A stretch of 64,000 bases of DNA, taken from NCBI RefSeq assembly GCF_024733015.1, contig NZ_JANKJG010000001.1, positions 62,001 to 126,000 on the forward strand, in the 5' to 3' direction. The position numbers and the translations under genes are program-made. The stretch comes from Pseudosulfitobacter koreensis (lineage in GTDB: Bacteria > Pseudomonadota > Alphaproteobacteria > Rhodobacterales > Rhodobacteraceae). Numbering within the stretch: position 1 is the stretch's first letter; each line of letters starts with the position of its first letter. Below the pieces are notes generated by a model that saw only the letters and a list, made by a program, of their open reading frames with translations, was not told where the DNA came from and ran no database searches. Shown one piece after another: positions 33,960 to 41,906 of the stretch.

Positions 33960-35762
33960 CTAGATGGCGATGGTGGCCGGATCGGCATCATCATAAAGCC
34001 GATCGACCATCGCCGCGCGCCGGGCCAGCAACTTGGCGAAGTTGATGTTGCCCTTCGCGGTGACCTCGCCCTCGCCCATGTCGGGCGGGTCCGACAGAAT
34101 CAGCGCGCGGGTGACACGGGTGGCAGAGCCTGTCGCCTGGGCCGCCTTGGCCCGAAGCTGCTCGCGCAGGATGTCCGCCAGCGCCGTGCAGGTGCAGGCC
34201 CCTGCCTCGCTCTGCAGCGTCATGCCGACCTTTTCGATCGCGGCGCGATTGGGCAGGATCAGCAGGCCGATCTGGTCGCGCCCCTGCCCCGTCACGATGA
34301 TATCCGTCACATAGGGCGCCAGCACGCCCAGCATCTCAAGCCGCAGGTTTGCCGCCTGCACCCATGTGCCCGTCATCAGCTTGAAATCTTCGGAAATCCG
34401 GCCGTCGAAGCGCAGGCCCAGGTTCGGCACGTCAGGATCGACAAATCGCATCGCGTCCCCGGTGATAAAGAACCCCTCATCGTCAAAGGCTTCGGCGGTC
34501 TTGGTCGGATTGTTCAGATAGCTTTGCATGATCGATGGGCCGCTGACCCGCACGTCGCAGCGCATGTCGGCATCCGGCACCAGCTTGACCGTGACACCGG
34601 GCAGGGGCACGCCGACGATGCCCGCGCCCTTGGTCGGCACCTGCTGCAACAGCGCGCCGGGTGCGGTTTCCGTCAGCCCCCAGGACGAAGTGATCAGCGG
34701 CACGCGCCGCCCGGTCTGCGCCGCCAGATCCTCGAGCCCCTGCCAGGTTTCCTGCGGCAGGGACGCGCCTGCGTAAAAGATCATGTCGAGATCGCGGAAA
34801 TAGCTTTCGCGCAGGGCGGCATCGCTGCGCAGCGCCGTCAGCAGCTGGGCAAAGCCCACGGGCACGTTGAAACTGACGGTTCCGGACACCAGCGACAGGT
34901 TTTCCAGCGTCCGGCCAAACAGCGCAGGCAGCGGTTTGCCGTCGTCGATATAGAGACTGCCGCCGCCCGACAGCACCATGTTGAAATTGTGCGACCCGCC
35001 AAAGACGTGGTTCCACGGCAGCCAGTCCACGATCACCGGGGGCCGTTGACGAAGGAACGGAAGGCCCTGGGCCAGTTGCGTCTGGTTGGTGGTCATCATC
35101 CGCTGGGTGGTCAGCACGCCCTTGGGGTCCGAGGTGGAGCCCGAGGTGAGCAAGATTTTCGCGATTGTATCGGGCCCGACCTTGGCAAAGGCCGCATCCA
35201 CACCCGCATCAGAATGTGCCAGCAGATCGGCAAAGGGCGTGGCGCCTGTGTCAGCGGGTCGGGATGCAATCGCAGGACAACCAGCACGCGCCAGACCCGC
35301 CGCATAGGTGGCCCCGTCAGCGGCGAACACCCGCGCGGGTTTGATCAGGTTCACCACATAATCCAGCCGCGCCTGCGCCGCCGGGATCAACGTATATTGC
35401 TCGGCCACCGGCACCGTCGGCACGCCGACGTAATGCGCGCCCAGGGTCAGCAACGCGTGGTCGATGCCATTGCCCGACAGGATCAGAACGGGCGTGTCCG
35501 CGCCCATCCCCTGCCCCAGAAACCACCCCGCAATCGCCCGCGCCTTTTGCCGCGCGCTCGCGTAACTCTCTTGCCGCCAGCCGGTCCCAGAGCGTTCTGC
35601 CAGAAACACCGCATCGGGTGTCGCCCGCGCCCAATGGTCCAGCCAGACACCGCTGTTGCGTGCCACCTCGCCCAAGGGAGCGTCAGCACTCAGCAGGATC
35701 GACCCGTCGGCACGATCCTCGCGCGTCACGGAATGTGGGGCGAGGATCGGCGTATGGGTCAT
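33960..35762 (-). CDS. fcs: feruloyl-CoA synthase (hydroxycinnamate-CoA ligase)
   Basis: The 600-residue acyl-adenylate enzyme has the motif LLTSGSTSDPKGVLTTQRMM (about 210-229) and the region PPVIVDWLPWNHVFGGSHNF characteristic of feruloyl-CoA synthases, then SSWGLTETAPGAL. It should activate ferulate, caffeate or p-coumarate to their CoA esters. The frame stays open far upstream through dctM; the ATG at 35762 is preceded by AGGTG and gives the family length. It follows the TRAP permease by 11 bp. The usual partners, enoyl-CoA hydratase/aldolase (ech) and vanillin dehydrogenase, are not in this window. Confidence 0.88.
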   Translation of the reverse strand: MTHTPILAPHSVTREDRADGSILLSADAPLGEVARNSGVWLDHWARATPDAVFLAERSGTGWRQESYASARQKARAIAGWFLGQGMGADTPVLILSGNGIDHALLTLGAHYVGVPTVPVAEQYTLIPAAQARLDYVVNLIKPARVFAADGATYAAGLARAGCPAIASRPADTGATPFADLLAHSDAGVDAAFAKVGPDTIAKILLTSGSTSDPKGVLTTQRMMTTNQTQLAQGLPFLRQRPPVIVDWLPWNHVFGGSHNFNMVLSGGGSLYIDDGKPLPALFGRTLENLSLVSGTVSFNVPVGFAQLLTALRSDAALRESYFRDLDMIFYAGASLPQETWQGLEDLAAQTGRRVPLITSSWGLTETAPGALLQQVPTKGAGIVGVPLPGVTVKLVPDADMRCDVRVSGPSIMQSYLNNPTKTAEAFDDEGFFITGDAMRFVDPDVPNLGLRFDGRISEDFKLMTGTWVQAANLRLEMLGVLAPYVTDIIVTGQGRDQIGLLILPNRAAIEKVGMTLQSEAGACTCTALADILREQLRAKAAQATGSATRVTRALILSDPPDMGEGEVTAKGNINFAKLLARRAAMVDRLYDDADPATIAI

Positions 35763-35773
35763 TTCAGCACCTG

Positions 35774-37126
35774 TCAGGGGATCAGGAACAGCGTGATCGC
35801 CGGGAATGCCACGAGGATCGCGACCCTGACGATATCGCTGCCGACAAAGAACATCACCGCCTTGTAGGTTTCGGTGATCGGTGTGCTGCGGTCCATCGCG
35901 TTGATGATGAAGAGGTTCATGCCCACCGGCGGCGTGATCAATCCAACCTCGACCACGATCAGCACCAGGATACCGAACCAGATCGCCACATGCTCGGGCG
36001 ACATGCCGAAATCCATCGCCGAAATGACGGGGAAGAAGATCGGCACGGTCAGCAGGATCATCGACAGGCTGTCCATCAGGCAGCCGAAAATCAGGTAGAA
36101 CAGCAGGATGATGATCAGCACGACCCATGGGCTAAGGCCTTGGCCCAGCACGTAATCGGCCATGAATTGCGGCACGCCCGACAGGGCCAGAAAGCCGTTG
36201 TAGAAGGCCGCGCCGAGCACGATGAAAAAGATCATCGCTGTGGTCTTGGCCGTCCCGATCAGCGACTCGCGGAAGACGGCCCAATTGAGGTTGCCAGACA
36301 CCAGTGCCACGAGCCCAGTGCCTGCGGCCCCGACGGCGGAGCCTTCGGTCGGCGTAAACCAGCCCGCATAGATACCGCCCACGACAAGGCCGAATATCAG
36401 CAGCACAGGCCATGTCTTGCCCAGCGCCGCCCAGCGTTCCGACATCGGCTGCGGTTCGCGCGTGCCAGCGGAATCGGGGTAAAGACGTACATAAATCGAG
36501 ATTGTAAGTACATATCCCAACGCCGCGAGGATGCCGGGGATGAAGGCCGCCAGAAACAGCTTGGCGATGTTCTGTTCGGTGATGATCGCGTAGAGCACCA
36601 GAATGACCGATGGCGGGATCAGGATGCCAAGCGTGCCGCCTGCGGCCAGCGTGGCGGTGGAAAATCCGCCCGAATAGCCGTAGCGGCGCAGTTCCGGCAG
36701 GGCCACGCGGCTCATGGTGGCGGCGGTGGCCAAAGACGACCCGCAGATCGCGCCGAAGCCCGCGCAGGCACCCACGGCAGCCATCGCGACACCGCCGCGA
36801 CGGTGACCGAGAAAGCTTTCGGCGGCCTTGAACAGTGACGTGGACATGCCCGAGAGCGTGGCGAACTGGCCCATCAGCAGGAACATCGGGATGATGGTCA
36901 GCGAATAGCTGGAAAAGGTCGAATAGGTCTCGGACTTCAGCTTGGCCAGCAGCGGCGTGGGGTTGCCGTTCATCGCGAAATACCAGCCGCCAAAACCGCA
37001 GAGCAGCATCGCAAGGCCAATGGGCGCGCGCAAAAATATCAGCCCCAGCAGGATCGGGAACGACCAGAATCCAAGCTCAAGCCGACTGAGGTCTGCCAGC
37101 GGCAGCAGATCAAGAAACCATTGCAT
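35774..37126 (-). CDS. dctM: TRAP transporter large permease subunit (DctM)
   Basis: The protein has 450 residues with twelve or so hydrophobic segments and the family motifs RAPIGLAMLLCG near the start, GTLGILIPPSVILVLYA (about 168-184) and WFTPTEGSAVGAAG. DctM is the main translocation subunit that uses the sodium gradient. It lies six bases after dctQ and before fcs. Context suggests aromatic or hydroxycinnamic acids as cargo. Confidence 0.95.
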   Translation of the reverse strand: MQWFLDLLPLADLSRLELGFWSFPILLGLIFLRAPIGLAMLLCGFGGWYFAMNGNPTPLLAKLKSETYSTFSSYSLTIIPMFLLMGQFATLSGMSTSLFKAAESFLGHRRGGVAMAAVGACAGFGAICGSSLATAATMSRVALPELRRYGYSGGFSTATLAAGGTLGILIPPSVILVLYAIITEQNIAKLFLAAFIPGILAALGYVLTISIYVRLYPDSAGTREPQPMSERWAALGKTWPVLLIFGLVVGGIYAGWFTPTEGSAVGAAGTGLVALVSGNLNWAVFRESLIGTAKTTAMIFFIVLGAAFYNGFLALSGVPQFMADYVLGQGLSPWVVLIIILLFYLIFGCLMDSLSMILLTVPIFFPVISAMDFGMSPEHVAIWFGILVLIVVEVGLITPPVGMNLFIINAMDRSTPITETYKAVMFFVGSDIVRVAILVAFPAITLFLIP

Positions 37127-37132
37127 CGTCGG

Positions 37133-37714
37133 TTATTCCCCCGGCTCGTCGTTTGGCATGATGTCGCGGTCCAGGGCCACTTCGGCAACGCGGGCGCAGG
37201 CACAGTAGATCGCCGTAAGCGAGGCGACGGTCGCGGCGGCAAGGCTGGCGGCATAGCTCCACCAGACGGGAAATTGCAGGAACAGCGTGGTTTCGCCGTT
37301 GTTCACATAGCGCATCATCCCGTCACCCAGCCGCACCGTCAGGAACACGATGGTGGCTGACAGGACGATTTCCCAGAACGCCCGCAGCGCATGCAACGCA
37401 CGTGGCGGCAAGGCAGAGGTGAACACATCCACAGTCGCATGGGCCGAATAAAGCTGGCAGACCGGAAAGAACGCAAAGATGGCAAAGGCCACGCCCGCCT
37501 CGAGCAATTCGTAAGAGCCGTTGATTTCACCCACGCCCAGATTGATCGCCCAGTTCGACAGGCCACCGAACGAGGTCTGCGCAAACTCGGTGTGAAACAG
37601 CTTGTTCAGGGAGCGGCCCAAGATCGACAGGGTCGTCAGCACGATCAGTGCGACCAGAACCAGACCGCCCAGGATGGCGGCAATACGGGCAAGCCAGGTG
37701 ACCAGGCGTGTCAT
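37133..37714 (-). CDS. dctQ: TRAP transporter small permease subunit (DctQ)
   Basis: The protein has 193 residues with four predicted spans, starting MTRLVTWLARIAAILGGLVL. Conserved DctQ features include GEINGSYELLE near residue 62 and PVCQLYSAHATVDVF, where the H-x2-VD element is diagnostic. It forms the membrane complex with DctM. At 193 residues it is slightly longer than typical (about 170). Confidence 0.9.
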   Translation of the reverse strand: MTRLVTWLARIAAILGGLVLVALIVLTTLSILGRSLNKLFHTEFAQTSFGGLSNWAINLGVGEINGSYELLEAGVAFAIFAFFPVCQLYSAHATVDVFTSALPPRALHALRAFWEIVLSATIVFLTVRLGDGMMRYVNNGETTLFLQFPVWWSYAASLAAATVASLTAIYCACARVAEVALDRDIMPNDEPGE

Positions 37715-37794
37715 GGGAACTCCGGTTTTTCGGGATGATTGGAGATAAAAAGGCTGCGGCGCGTGTCTTCACACGCCGCAGCGCACCGGTCAGA

Positions 37795-38835
37795 TCACTC
37801 GGTGTATTTTTCGATCAGCATGGTGGCTTCGTCGATCAGCGCCTGACCGTCGATGCCCTTGCTGTCCATGTCGGCCACCCAGCTGTCGTAGACGGGCTGG
37901 GCCGCGTCACGCCATGCTTTCGCGTCTTCTTCCGACACGGTCACGATGTTGTTGCCCATGGCCACGGCAGCCTCGCGGGCGGGTGCGTCAGAATCGGCCT
38001 GTGTGCCGCCGGCGAACACCGAGAATTCCAGACCGGAGTTGTCGTCGATCACCTTTTTCAGATCATCGGGCAGCGCTTCATAGCGGTCCTTGTTCATCGC
38101 CAGAACGAAGGTCAGCACATAAAGCGCCTTGCCTTCAAACTCGGTGTGGTTCTTCACCAGTTCCGGCACTTTCAGCGCGCTGGTGACTTCCCACGGGATG
38201 GTGGTGCCGTCGATCACGCCCTTGGACAGGCCCTCGGGCACGGCGGGAACCGGCATGCCGACGGGTGTCGCACCCAGAACCGACAGGTAGTCATTGATCA
38301 GACGCGAACCGCCCCGGATTTTCAGACCCTGCATGTCACCGGGAACGTTGATCTCGCGGTTGGCGTGGATCATGCCCGGACCATGTACCCAAGTGCCCAG
38401 AATATGTACGTCTTTGAACTCTGTGTCCTTCATGTGCTTTTCATACATTTCCCAATAGGCGCGGCTGGCCGCGCGGGCATTGGTCATCATGAAGGGAAGC
38501 TCGAACACTTCGGTCGACGGATAGCGGCCCGGCGTGTAGCCGACCACGGTCCAGACGATATCGGCCACGCCGTCGATGGCCTGGTCGATCAGCTCGGGCG
38601 GCGTGCCGCCCAGCTGCATCGACGCATAGCGGTCGATCTTGATGCGGCCATTGCTGTCTTCCTCGACATTGTCGGCCCAGACGTCCAGCACCAGGCGCGG
38701 CACGTTGGCCTGCGCGGGCAGGAACTGGTGCAGGCTCAGCGTGACCTCTTGCGCGGACGCAGGTGCGCTCCCCATCCCCAGCGCCAGCGCGGCGGCGCCT
38801 GCCAGTGACATGAATGATTTACGTGTGATGTTCAT
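37795..38835 (-). CDS. dctP: TRAP transporter solute-binding protein (DctP)
   Basis: The protein has 346 residues with a Sec signal peptide (residues 1-25, ending PASAQ). The mature protein shows LQ-like MQLGGTPPELIDQAIDGVAD and KIRGGSRLINDYLSVLGATP (about 170-189), the segment holding the Arg that salt-bridges the ligand carboxylate in DctP proteins. GGGAGGA supports the ATG at 38835. It is the first gene of the TRAP-fcs unit, 80 bp before dctQ. Binding of an aromatic carboxylate is inferred from neighbours. Confidence 0.93.
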   Translation of the reverse strand: MNITRKSFMSLAGAAALALGMGSAPASAQEVTLSLHQFLPAQANVPRLVLDVWADNVEEDSNGRIKIDRYASMQLGGTPPELIDQAIDGVADIVWTVVGYTPGRYPSTEVFELPFMMTNARAASRAYWEMYEKHMKDTEFKDVHILGTWVHGPGMIHANREINVPGDMQGLKIRGGSRLINDYLSVLGATPVGMPVPAVPEGLSKGVIDGTTIPWEVTSALKVPELVKNHTEFEGKALYVLTFVLAMNKDRYEALPDDLKKVIDDNSGLEFSVFAGGTQADSDAPAREAAVAMGNNIVTVSEEDAKAWRDAAQPVYDSWVADMDSKGIDGQALIDEATMLIEKYTE

Positions 38836-39288
38836 GGTCTTCCTCCCTAAGGATGCGCTCTTGCGGCGCATCGGTCTTGTGTCGTTGCGGCAGATTGGTA
38901 GGGCAAGGTCGTTGGCCTGTCACCCAAATTTGTAACCTTTGTGCGCGCCTCTGACCAAGCGCGCATGGGGCAATAGTGCAAGATAGATCAAAACTTGGCT
39001 ATGGACCGATCGTTTTGCCCGGCAGTTCCTGCGCGTTTCATGATGCAAACCCCGGTTTATAGCGCATTTCGCGCGACAGGCGCGCAGATGTTTGCACGAT
39101 AATGCCAAACACCGTTGTCCGACGCCGATTTTTTTGTCCAAAAATCCCGTTTCGGGTCGTTTAAAACGCTTGGCTCGCCCCTCCGGCAGCCGCCCCTAGC
39201 TTGCCAGAATCGTCAGACTGGTCTGGAACTCGGGCAGGGTCTCTGTGCAAATGGCGCAACTCAATGTCCCGAACAGATTGACACGCAT
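38836..39288. promoter_or_regulatory. divergent regulatory gap between dctP and the AbrB-like permease
   Basis: This 453-bp stretch has no convincing gene. It carries a TGCA-AGATAG half element at 38977-38986, identical in core to the boxC site, and a fuller element at 39093. The promoters of dctP and of the permease must be here; I cannot fix their hexamers with confidence. Confidence 0.45.
39093..39106. promoter_or_regulatory. candidate BoxR operator upstream of the TRAP operon
   Basis: TGCA-CGATAA-TGCC, one base off the YGCA-N6-TGCR pattern, with the GATA core of the other sites. It is 258 bp before dctP and 183 bp before the AbrB-like gene. Confidence 0.4.
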
Positions 39289-40365
39289 ATGCCCCTGACC
39301 CTCGCCGATCTGCGCCTCGAGGCGCGCCCGACCGGATTGATCCTGCTGGTCGGCGCGCTCGGCGCGGCCCTTGCCGTCTGGCTTGGCACACCGCTGCCGT
39401 TTCTGCTGGGCGCGCTGATCACCGTCGGCGCATGGTCGATCTGGCGCAGCGCAGGGGTGCCCGAAACCGCCCCGCGCCCGGTCCTGCAAGTGCTTCGCAA
39501 GGCCAGCGTGTCGCTGATCGGCGTGATGATCGGTGCGACGTTCTCGCCTTCGCTGCTGGAACAGCTGCCGCAACTGTGGCTGTCGGTGCTGGCAGTGGTG
39601 CCCTTCGTGCTGATCACACATGGACTGAGCTTTCTGATCTACCGCAGGCTGGCAAAGCTGGACCGCGTGACGGCATTTTTCGCTGCCATGCCCGGCGGTC
39701 TGATCGAGGCAGTGACGCTGGGCGAGGCCGCCGGTGCCGATCCGCGCCTGCTTAGCACCCAGCATTTCGCCCGCGTGGTGCTGGTCATCATCGCGGTTCC
39801 CACGGTCTATTACCTGATGACCGGCATCGTGGTCGGCAGTGCCGCGGGCCAGTCGTTCGACGCGACGAACGCGGGGCTTCTGGACCTCGCGGAGCTGGCG
39901 TTGCTCTGCGTCATCGGGGTATTTATCGGACGCAAGTTTCGCCTGCCCGCTTCCTACATGATCGGTCCCATGCTGCTCAGTGCCATTGCCCACGGCACCG
40001 GGTTTCTGGATGTGGCCAGCCCCGTCTGGCTGCTGGCGGGCGCGCAACTGGTGATCGGCGCGGGACTTGGCGTGCTGTTCGCGGGGTCGTCCTTGCGCAG
40101 TCTTGCGCGTGCCTTCGGGTTTGGCTGCGTCAGCGTCGCGGTGATGCTGTCGGTGGCGGTGGGTTTTGCCGCACTTCTTGCCCCCTGGTCCAGCTTGCCG
40201 CTGATCGCGCTGATCATCAGCCTTGCCCCCGGCGGCGTGACCGAGATGGGTCTGGTGGCGCTGAGCCTGGGGATCAGCCCGGTGGCCGTCACCGTGCACC
40301 ATCTGTTTCGCATCACGCTGGCGGTCAGCATCGCGGGCTGGGCCCTGCCGCGTTTGCGGGACTGA
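39289..40365 (+). CDS. AbrB-family membrane protein (putative ammonia monooxygenase-type permease)
   Basis: The protein has 358 residues with nine to eleven spans in two repeated halves. Each half holds the PF05145 (AbrB) style motif: GTPLPFLLGALITVGAW near 25-41 and LPASYMIGPMLLSAIAHGTG near 220-239. The family, once misnamed ammonia monooxygenase, is of unsettled function; relatives occur beside tripartite transporters. The frame is open further upstream, but MPLTLADLRLEARPTG is the plausible start. It diverges from the TRAP operon. Confidence 0.82.
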   Translation: MPLTLADLRLEARPTGLILLVGALGAALAVWLGTPLPFLLGALITVGAWSIWRSAGVPETAPRPVLQVLRKASVSLIGVMIGATFSPSLLEQLPQLWLSVLAVVPFVLITHGLSFLIYRRLAKLDRVTAFFAAMPGGLIEAVTLGEAAGADPRLLSTQHFARVVLVIIAVPTVYYLMTGIVVGSAAGQSFDATNAGLLDLAELALLCVIGVFIGRKFRLPASYMIGPMLLSAIAHGTGFLDVASPVWLLAGAQLVIGAGLGVLFAGSSLRSLARAFGFGCVSVAVMLSVAVGFAALLAPWSSLPLIALIISLAPGGVTEMGLVALSLGISPVAVTVHHLFRITLAVSIAGWALPRLRD

Positions 40366-40399
40366 ACGGGCCGCTTGAAAAGATATGTTGGCTGAAGAG

Positions 40400-40512
40400 T
40401 GGTGGCGTGGGGGAGACTTGAACTCCCGCACTCAGACTGCCGCGCAAGCGGCGGGCGTCAGTCGGGCCCGCCGCATTGCGAGCCGTCAAATCCGGGTATC
40501 AAGGTTGGAGAA
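40400..40512 (-). repeat. 113-bp direct repeat carrying a tRNA 3' end, copy A
   Basis: The unit starts with 29 bp identical to the T-arm, acceptor 3' strand and CCA of the neighbouring tRNA. It then has 84 bp of other sequence containing a nine-pair hairpin (GCGGCGGGC at 40448-40456, GCCCGCCGC at 40466-40474). It differs from copy B at two positions. Confidence 0.92.
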
Positions 40513-40625
40513 TGGTGGCGTGGGGGAGACTTGAACTCCCGCACTCAGATTGCCGCGCAAGCGGCGGGCGTCAGTCGGGCCCGCCGCATTGCGAGCCGTC
40601 AAATCCGGATATCAAGGTTGGAGAA
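40513..40625 (-). repeat. 113-bp direct repeat carrying a tRNA 3' end, copy B
   Basis: This is a head-to-tail second copy of the unit at 40400, abutting the intact tRNA gene exactly one period later (40626). The same hairpin is at 40561-40569 and 40579-40587. Copies A and B agree at 111 of 113 positions. Confidence 0.92.
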
Positions 40626-40702
40626 TGGTGGCGTGGGGGAGACTTGAACTCCCGACCTATCGATTATGAGTCGATCGCTCTAACCAACTGAGCTACCGCG
40701 CC
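40626..40702 (-). tRNA. tRNA with CAT anticodon (elongator Met, or Ile2)
   Basis: A 77-nt cloverleaf on the minus strand. Acceptor GGCGCGG/CCACGCC, D arm GCTC..GAGC, anticodon stem ATCGA/TCGAT with loop CTCATAA, T arm GGGAG TTCAAGT CTCCC, and an encoded CCA. Acceptor pair 5-68 is a C-A mismatch. The CAT anticodon with a normal G1-C72 pair excludes initiator tRNA; I favour elongator Met, with lysidine-modified Ile2 as the alternative. Two partial copies of its 3' end follow it in the direction of transcription. Confidence 0.93.
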
Positions 40703-40755
40703 ATCGGCGTGCGAAGTATGACAGCCACGCGGTCAGGTCAACCCTGAAACGCAGC

Positions 40756-41790
40756 TTATCCTTCGCGAACCGTATCTATCATCCGCTGCACGTTGTCCGG
40801 GTCTGCATCCGGCGTGATTCCGTGGCCCAGATTGAAGATATGCGGCCCGTTCGAGAACGCGTTGACGATCGCGCGCGTCTCGTCCACCAGCGCCTGCCCC
40901 CCCGTCACCATGTGATGCGAGGCCAGGTTGCCCTGCACGCAGCCATCGACCTGCACATTGGCCGCCGCCCATTCGGGCGAAACCGAATTGTCCAGCGCCA
41001 CGCAATCGACGCCGGTCGCCTTGGCGAAGCCTACGTATTTCTCGCCCGCCTCGCGCGGGAAGCCGATGATCGGGATACCGGGATGGCGCGCCTTGAGCGC
41101 AGCAGTGATCTGGCGGGCGGGCTCCAGGCTGTAGCGGTCGAAATCCGCACCCTTCAGCGAACCGGCCCAGCTGTCGAAGATCTTGACCACCTCGGCGCCG
41201 GCGTCGATCTGTGCCGACAGGTATTCGATGGTTGCCAGCGTAATCCGCTCCAGCAGCGCCTCGAACAGGGCAACATTCTCGGCCTTCAGCGCGTGCGCAG
41301 GCCCCTGATCCTTGGTCCCTTGGCCCGCGATCATATAGGTGGCCACGGTCCAGGGCGCACCGGCAAAGCCGATCAGCGTGGTCTCGCGCGGCAGCGCCTC
41401 GGTCAGCAGGCGCACAGTCTGGTAGATCGGCGACAGCGTCTCGTGAATGTCCTCGACCGGCCCCAGCTTGTCGAAATCCGCTTGCGTGGTCACGGTGCTC
41501 AGACGCGGGCCTTCGCCGGTCACGAACCACAGATCGGCACCAAGCGCCTGCGGCACCAGCAGGATGTCGGCAAACAGGATCGCGGCGTCAAAGCCATAGC
41601 GGCGGATGGGCTGCAGCGTGACCTCGCAGGCAAGCTCGGGGTTGTAGCACAGCGACAGGAAATCGCCCGCCTGCGCGCGCGTGGCCTTGTACTCGGGCAG
41701 ATAGCGCCCCGCCTGGCGCATCATCCAGATCGGCGGCACCGCCTGTGTCTCGCCTGCCAATGCGCGCAAAATCGTCTTGCTCTCGGTCAT
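40756..41790 (-). CDS. hemE: uroporphyrinogen decarboxylase
   Basis: The protein has 344 residues with the N-terminal signature [20 protein letters not shown] (about 19-38) and GFAGAPWT (about 140-147), both diagnostic. It removes four carboxyl groups from uroporphyrinogen III to give coproporphyrinogen III. It faces hemC across 116 bp, a shared divergent promoter region, and is followed by the tRNA gene. hemF lies 2 kb beyond hemC. Confidence 0.97.
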   Translation of the reverse strand: MTESKTILRALAGETQAVPPIWMMRQAGRYLPEYKATRAQAGDFLSLCYNPELACEVTLQPIRRYGFDAAILFADILLVPQALGADLWFVTGEGPRLSTVTTQADFDKLGPVEDIHETLSPIYQTVRLLTEALPRETTLIGFAGAPWTVATYMIAGQGTKDQGPAHALKAENVALFEALLERITLATIEYLSAQIDAGAEVVKIFDSWAGSLKGADFDRYSLEPARQITAALKARHPGIPIIGFPREAGEKYVGFAKATGVDCVALDNSVSPEWAAANVQVDGCVQGNLASHHMVTGGQALVDETRAIVNAFSNGPHIFNLGHGITPDADPDNVQRMIDTVREG

Positions 41791-41906
41791 CCGCTGTCCC
41801 CTTGTTGGTGCCTCCGGGGTCTATTGGCGCGGGGCACTTGTCAAGTCGGGCGTGCAATGGCAGGACAACGTGACACATTTTTTCCCCAAGCGAAGGCCCG
41901 CGTGAC
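41791..41906. promoter_or_regulatory. divergent hemE-hemC promoter gap
   Basis: This 116-bp gap lies between two heme genes reading outward. It contains TTGTCAAG (41838-41845) and an A/T-rich TTTTTTCC near 41878, but I see no complete FNR- or Irr-type palindrome. Confidence 0.4.

Noticed and set aside
35763-36128. Upstream extension of feruloyl-CoA synthase into dctM
   Set aside because: The extra 122 residues overlap DctM and have no ligase similarity; the ATG at 35762 has a proper ribosome binding site.
39115-39288. 58-residue N-terminal extension of the AbrB-like permease
   Set aside because: The extension is polar with no homology features and spans the putative regulatory region.
40400-40625. 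CRISPR array
   Set aside because: There are only two 113-bp units with no variable spacers and no cas genes; the unit contains tRNA sequence.
40399-40691. Small frames (products with GRLELPHS and GGDLNSR) over the repeats and tRNA
   Set aside because: They are translations of tRNA sequence and its copies, a well-known source of false proteins.
40366-40760. Integrated island at the tRNA
   Set aside because: No integrase or foreign-looking genes lie next to it; hemE follows directly on one side and the AbrB-like gene on the other.
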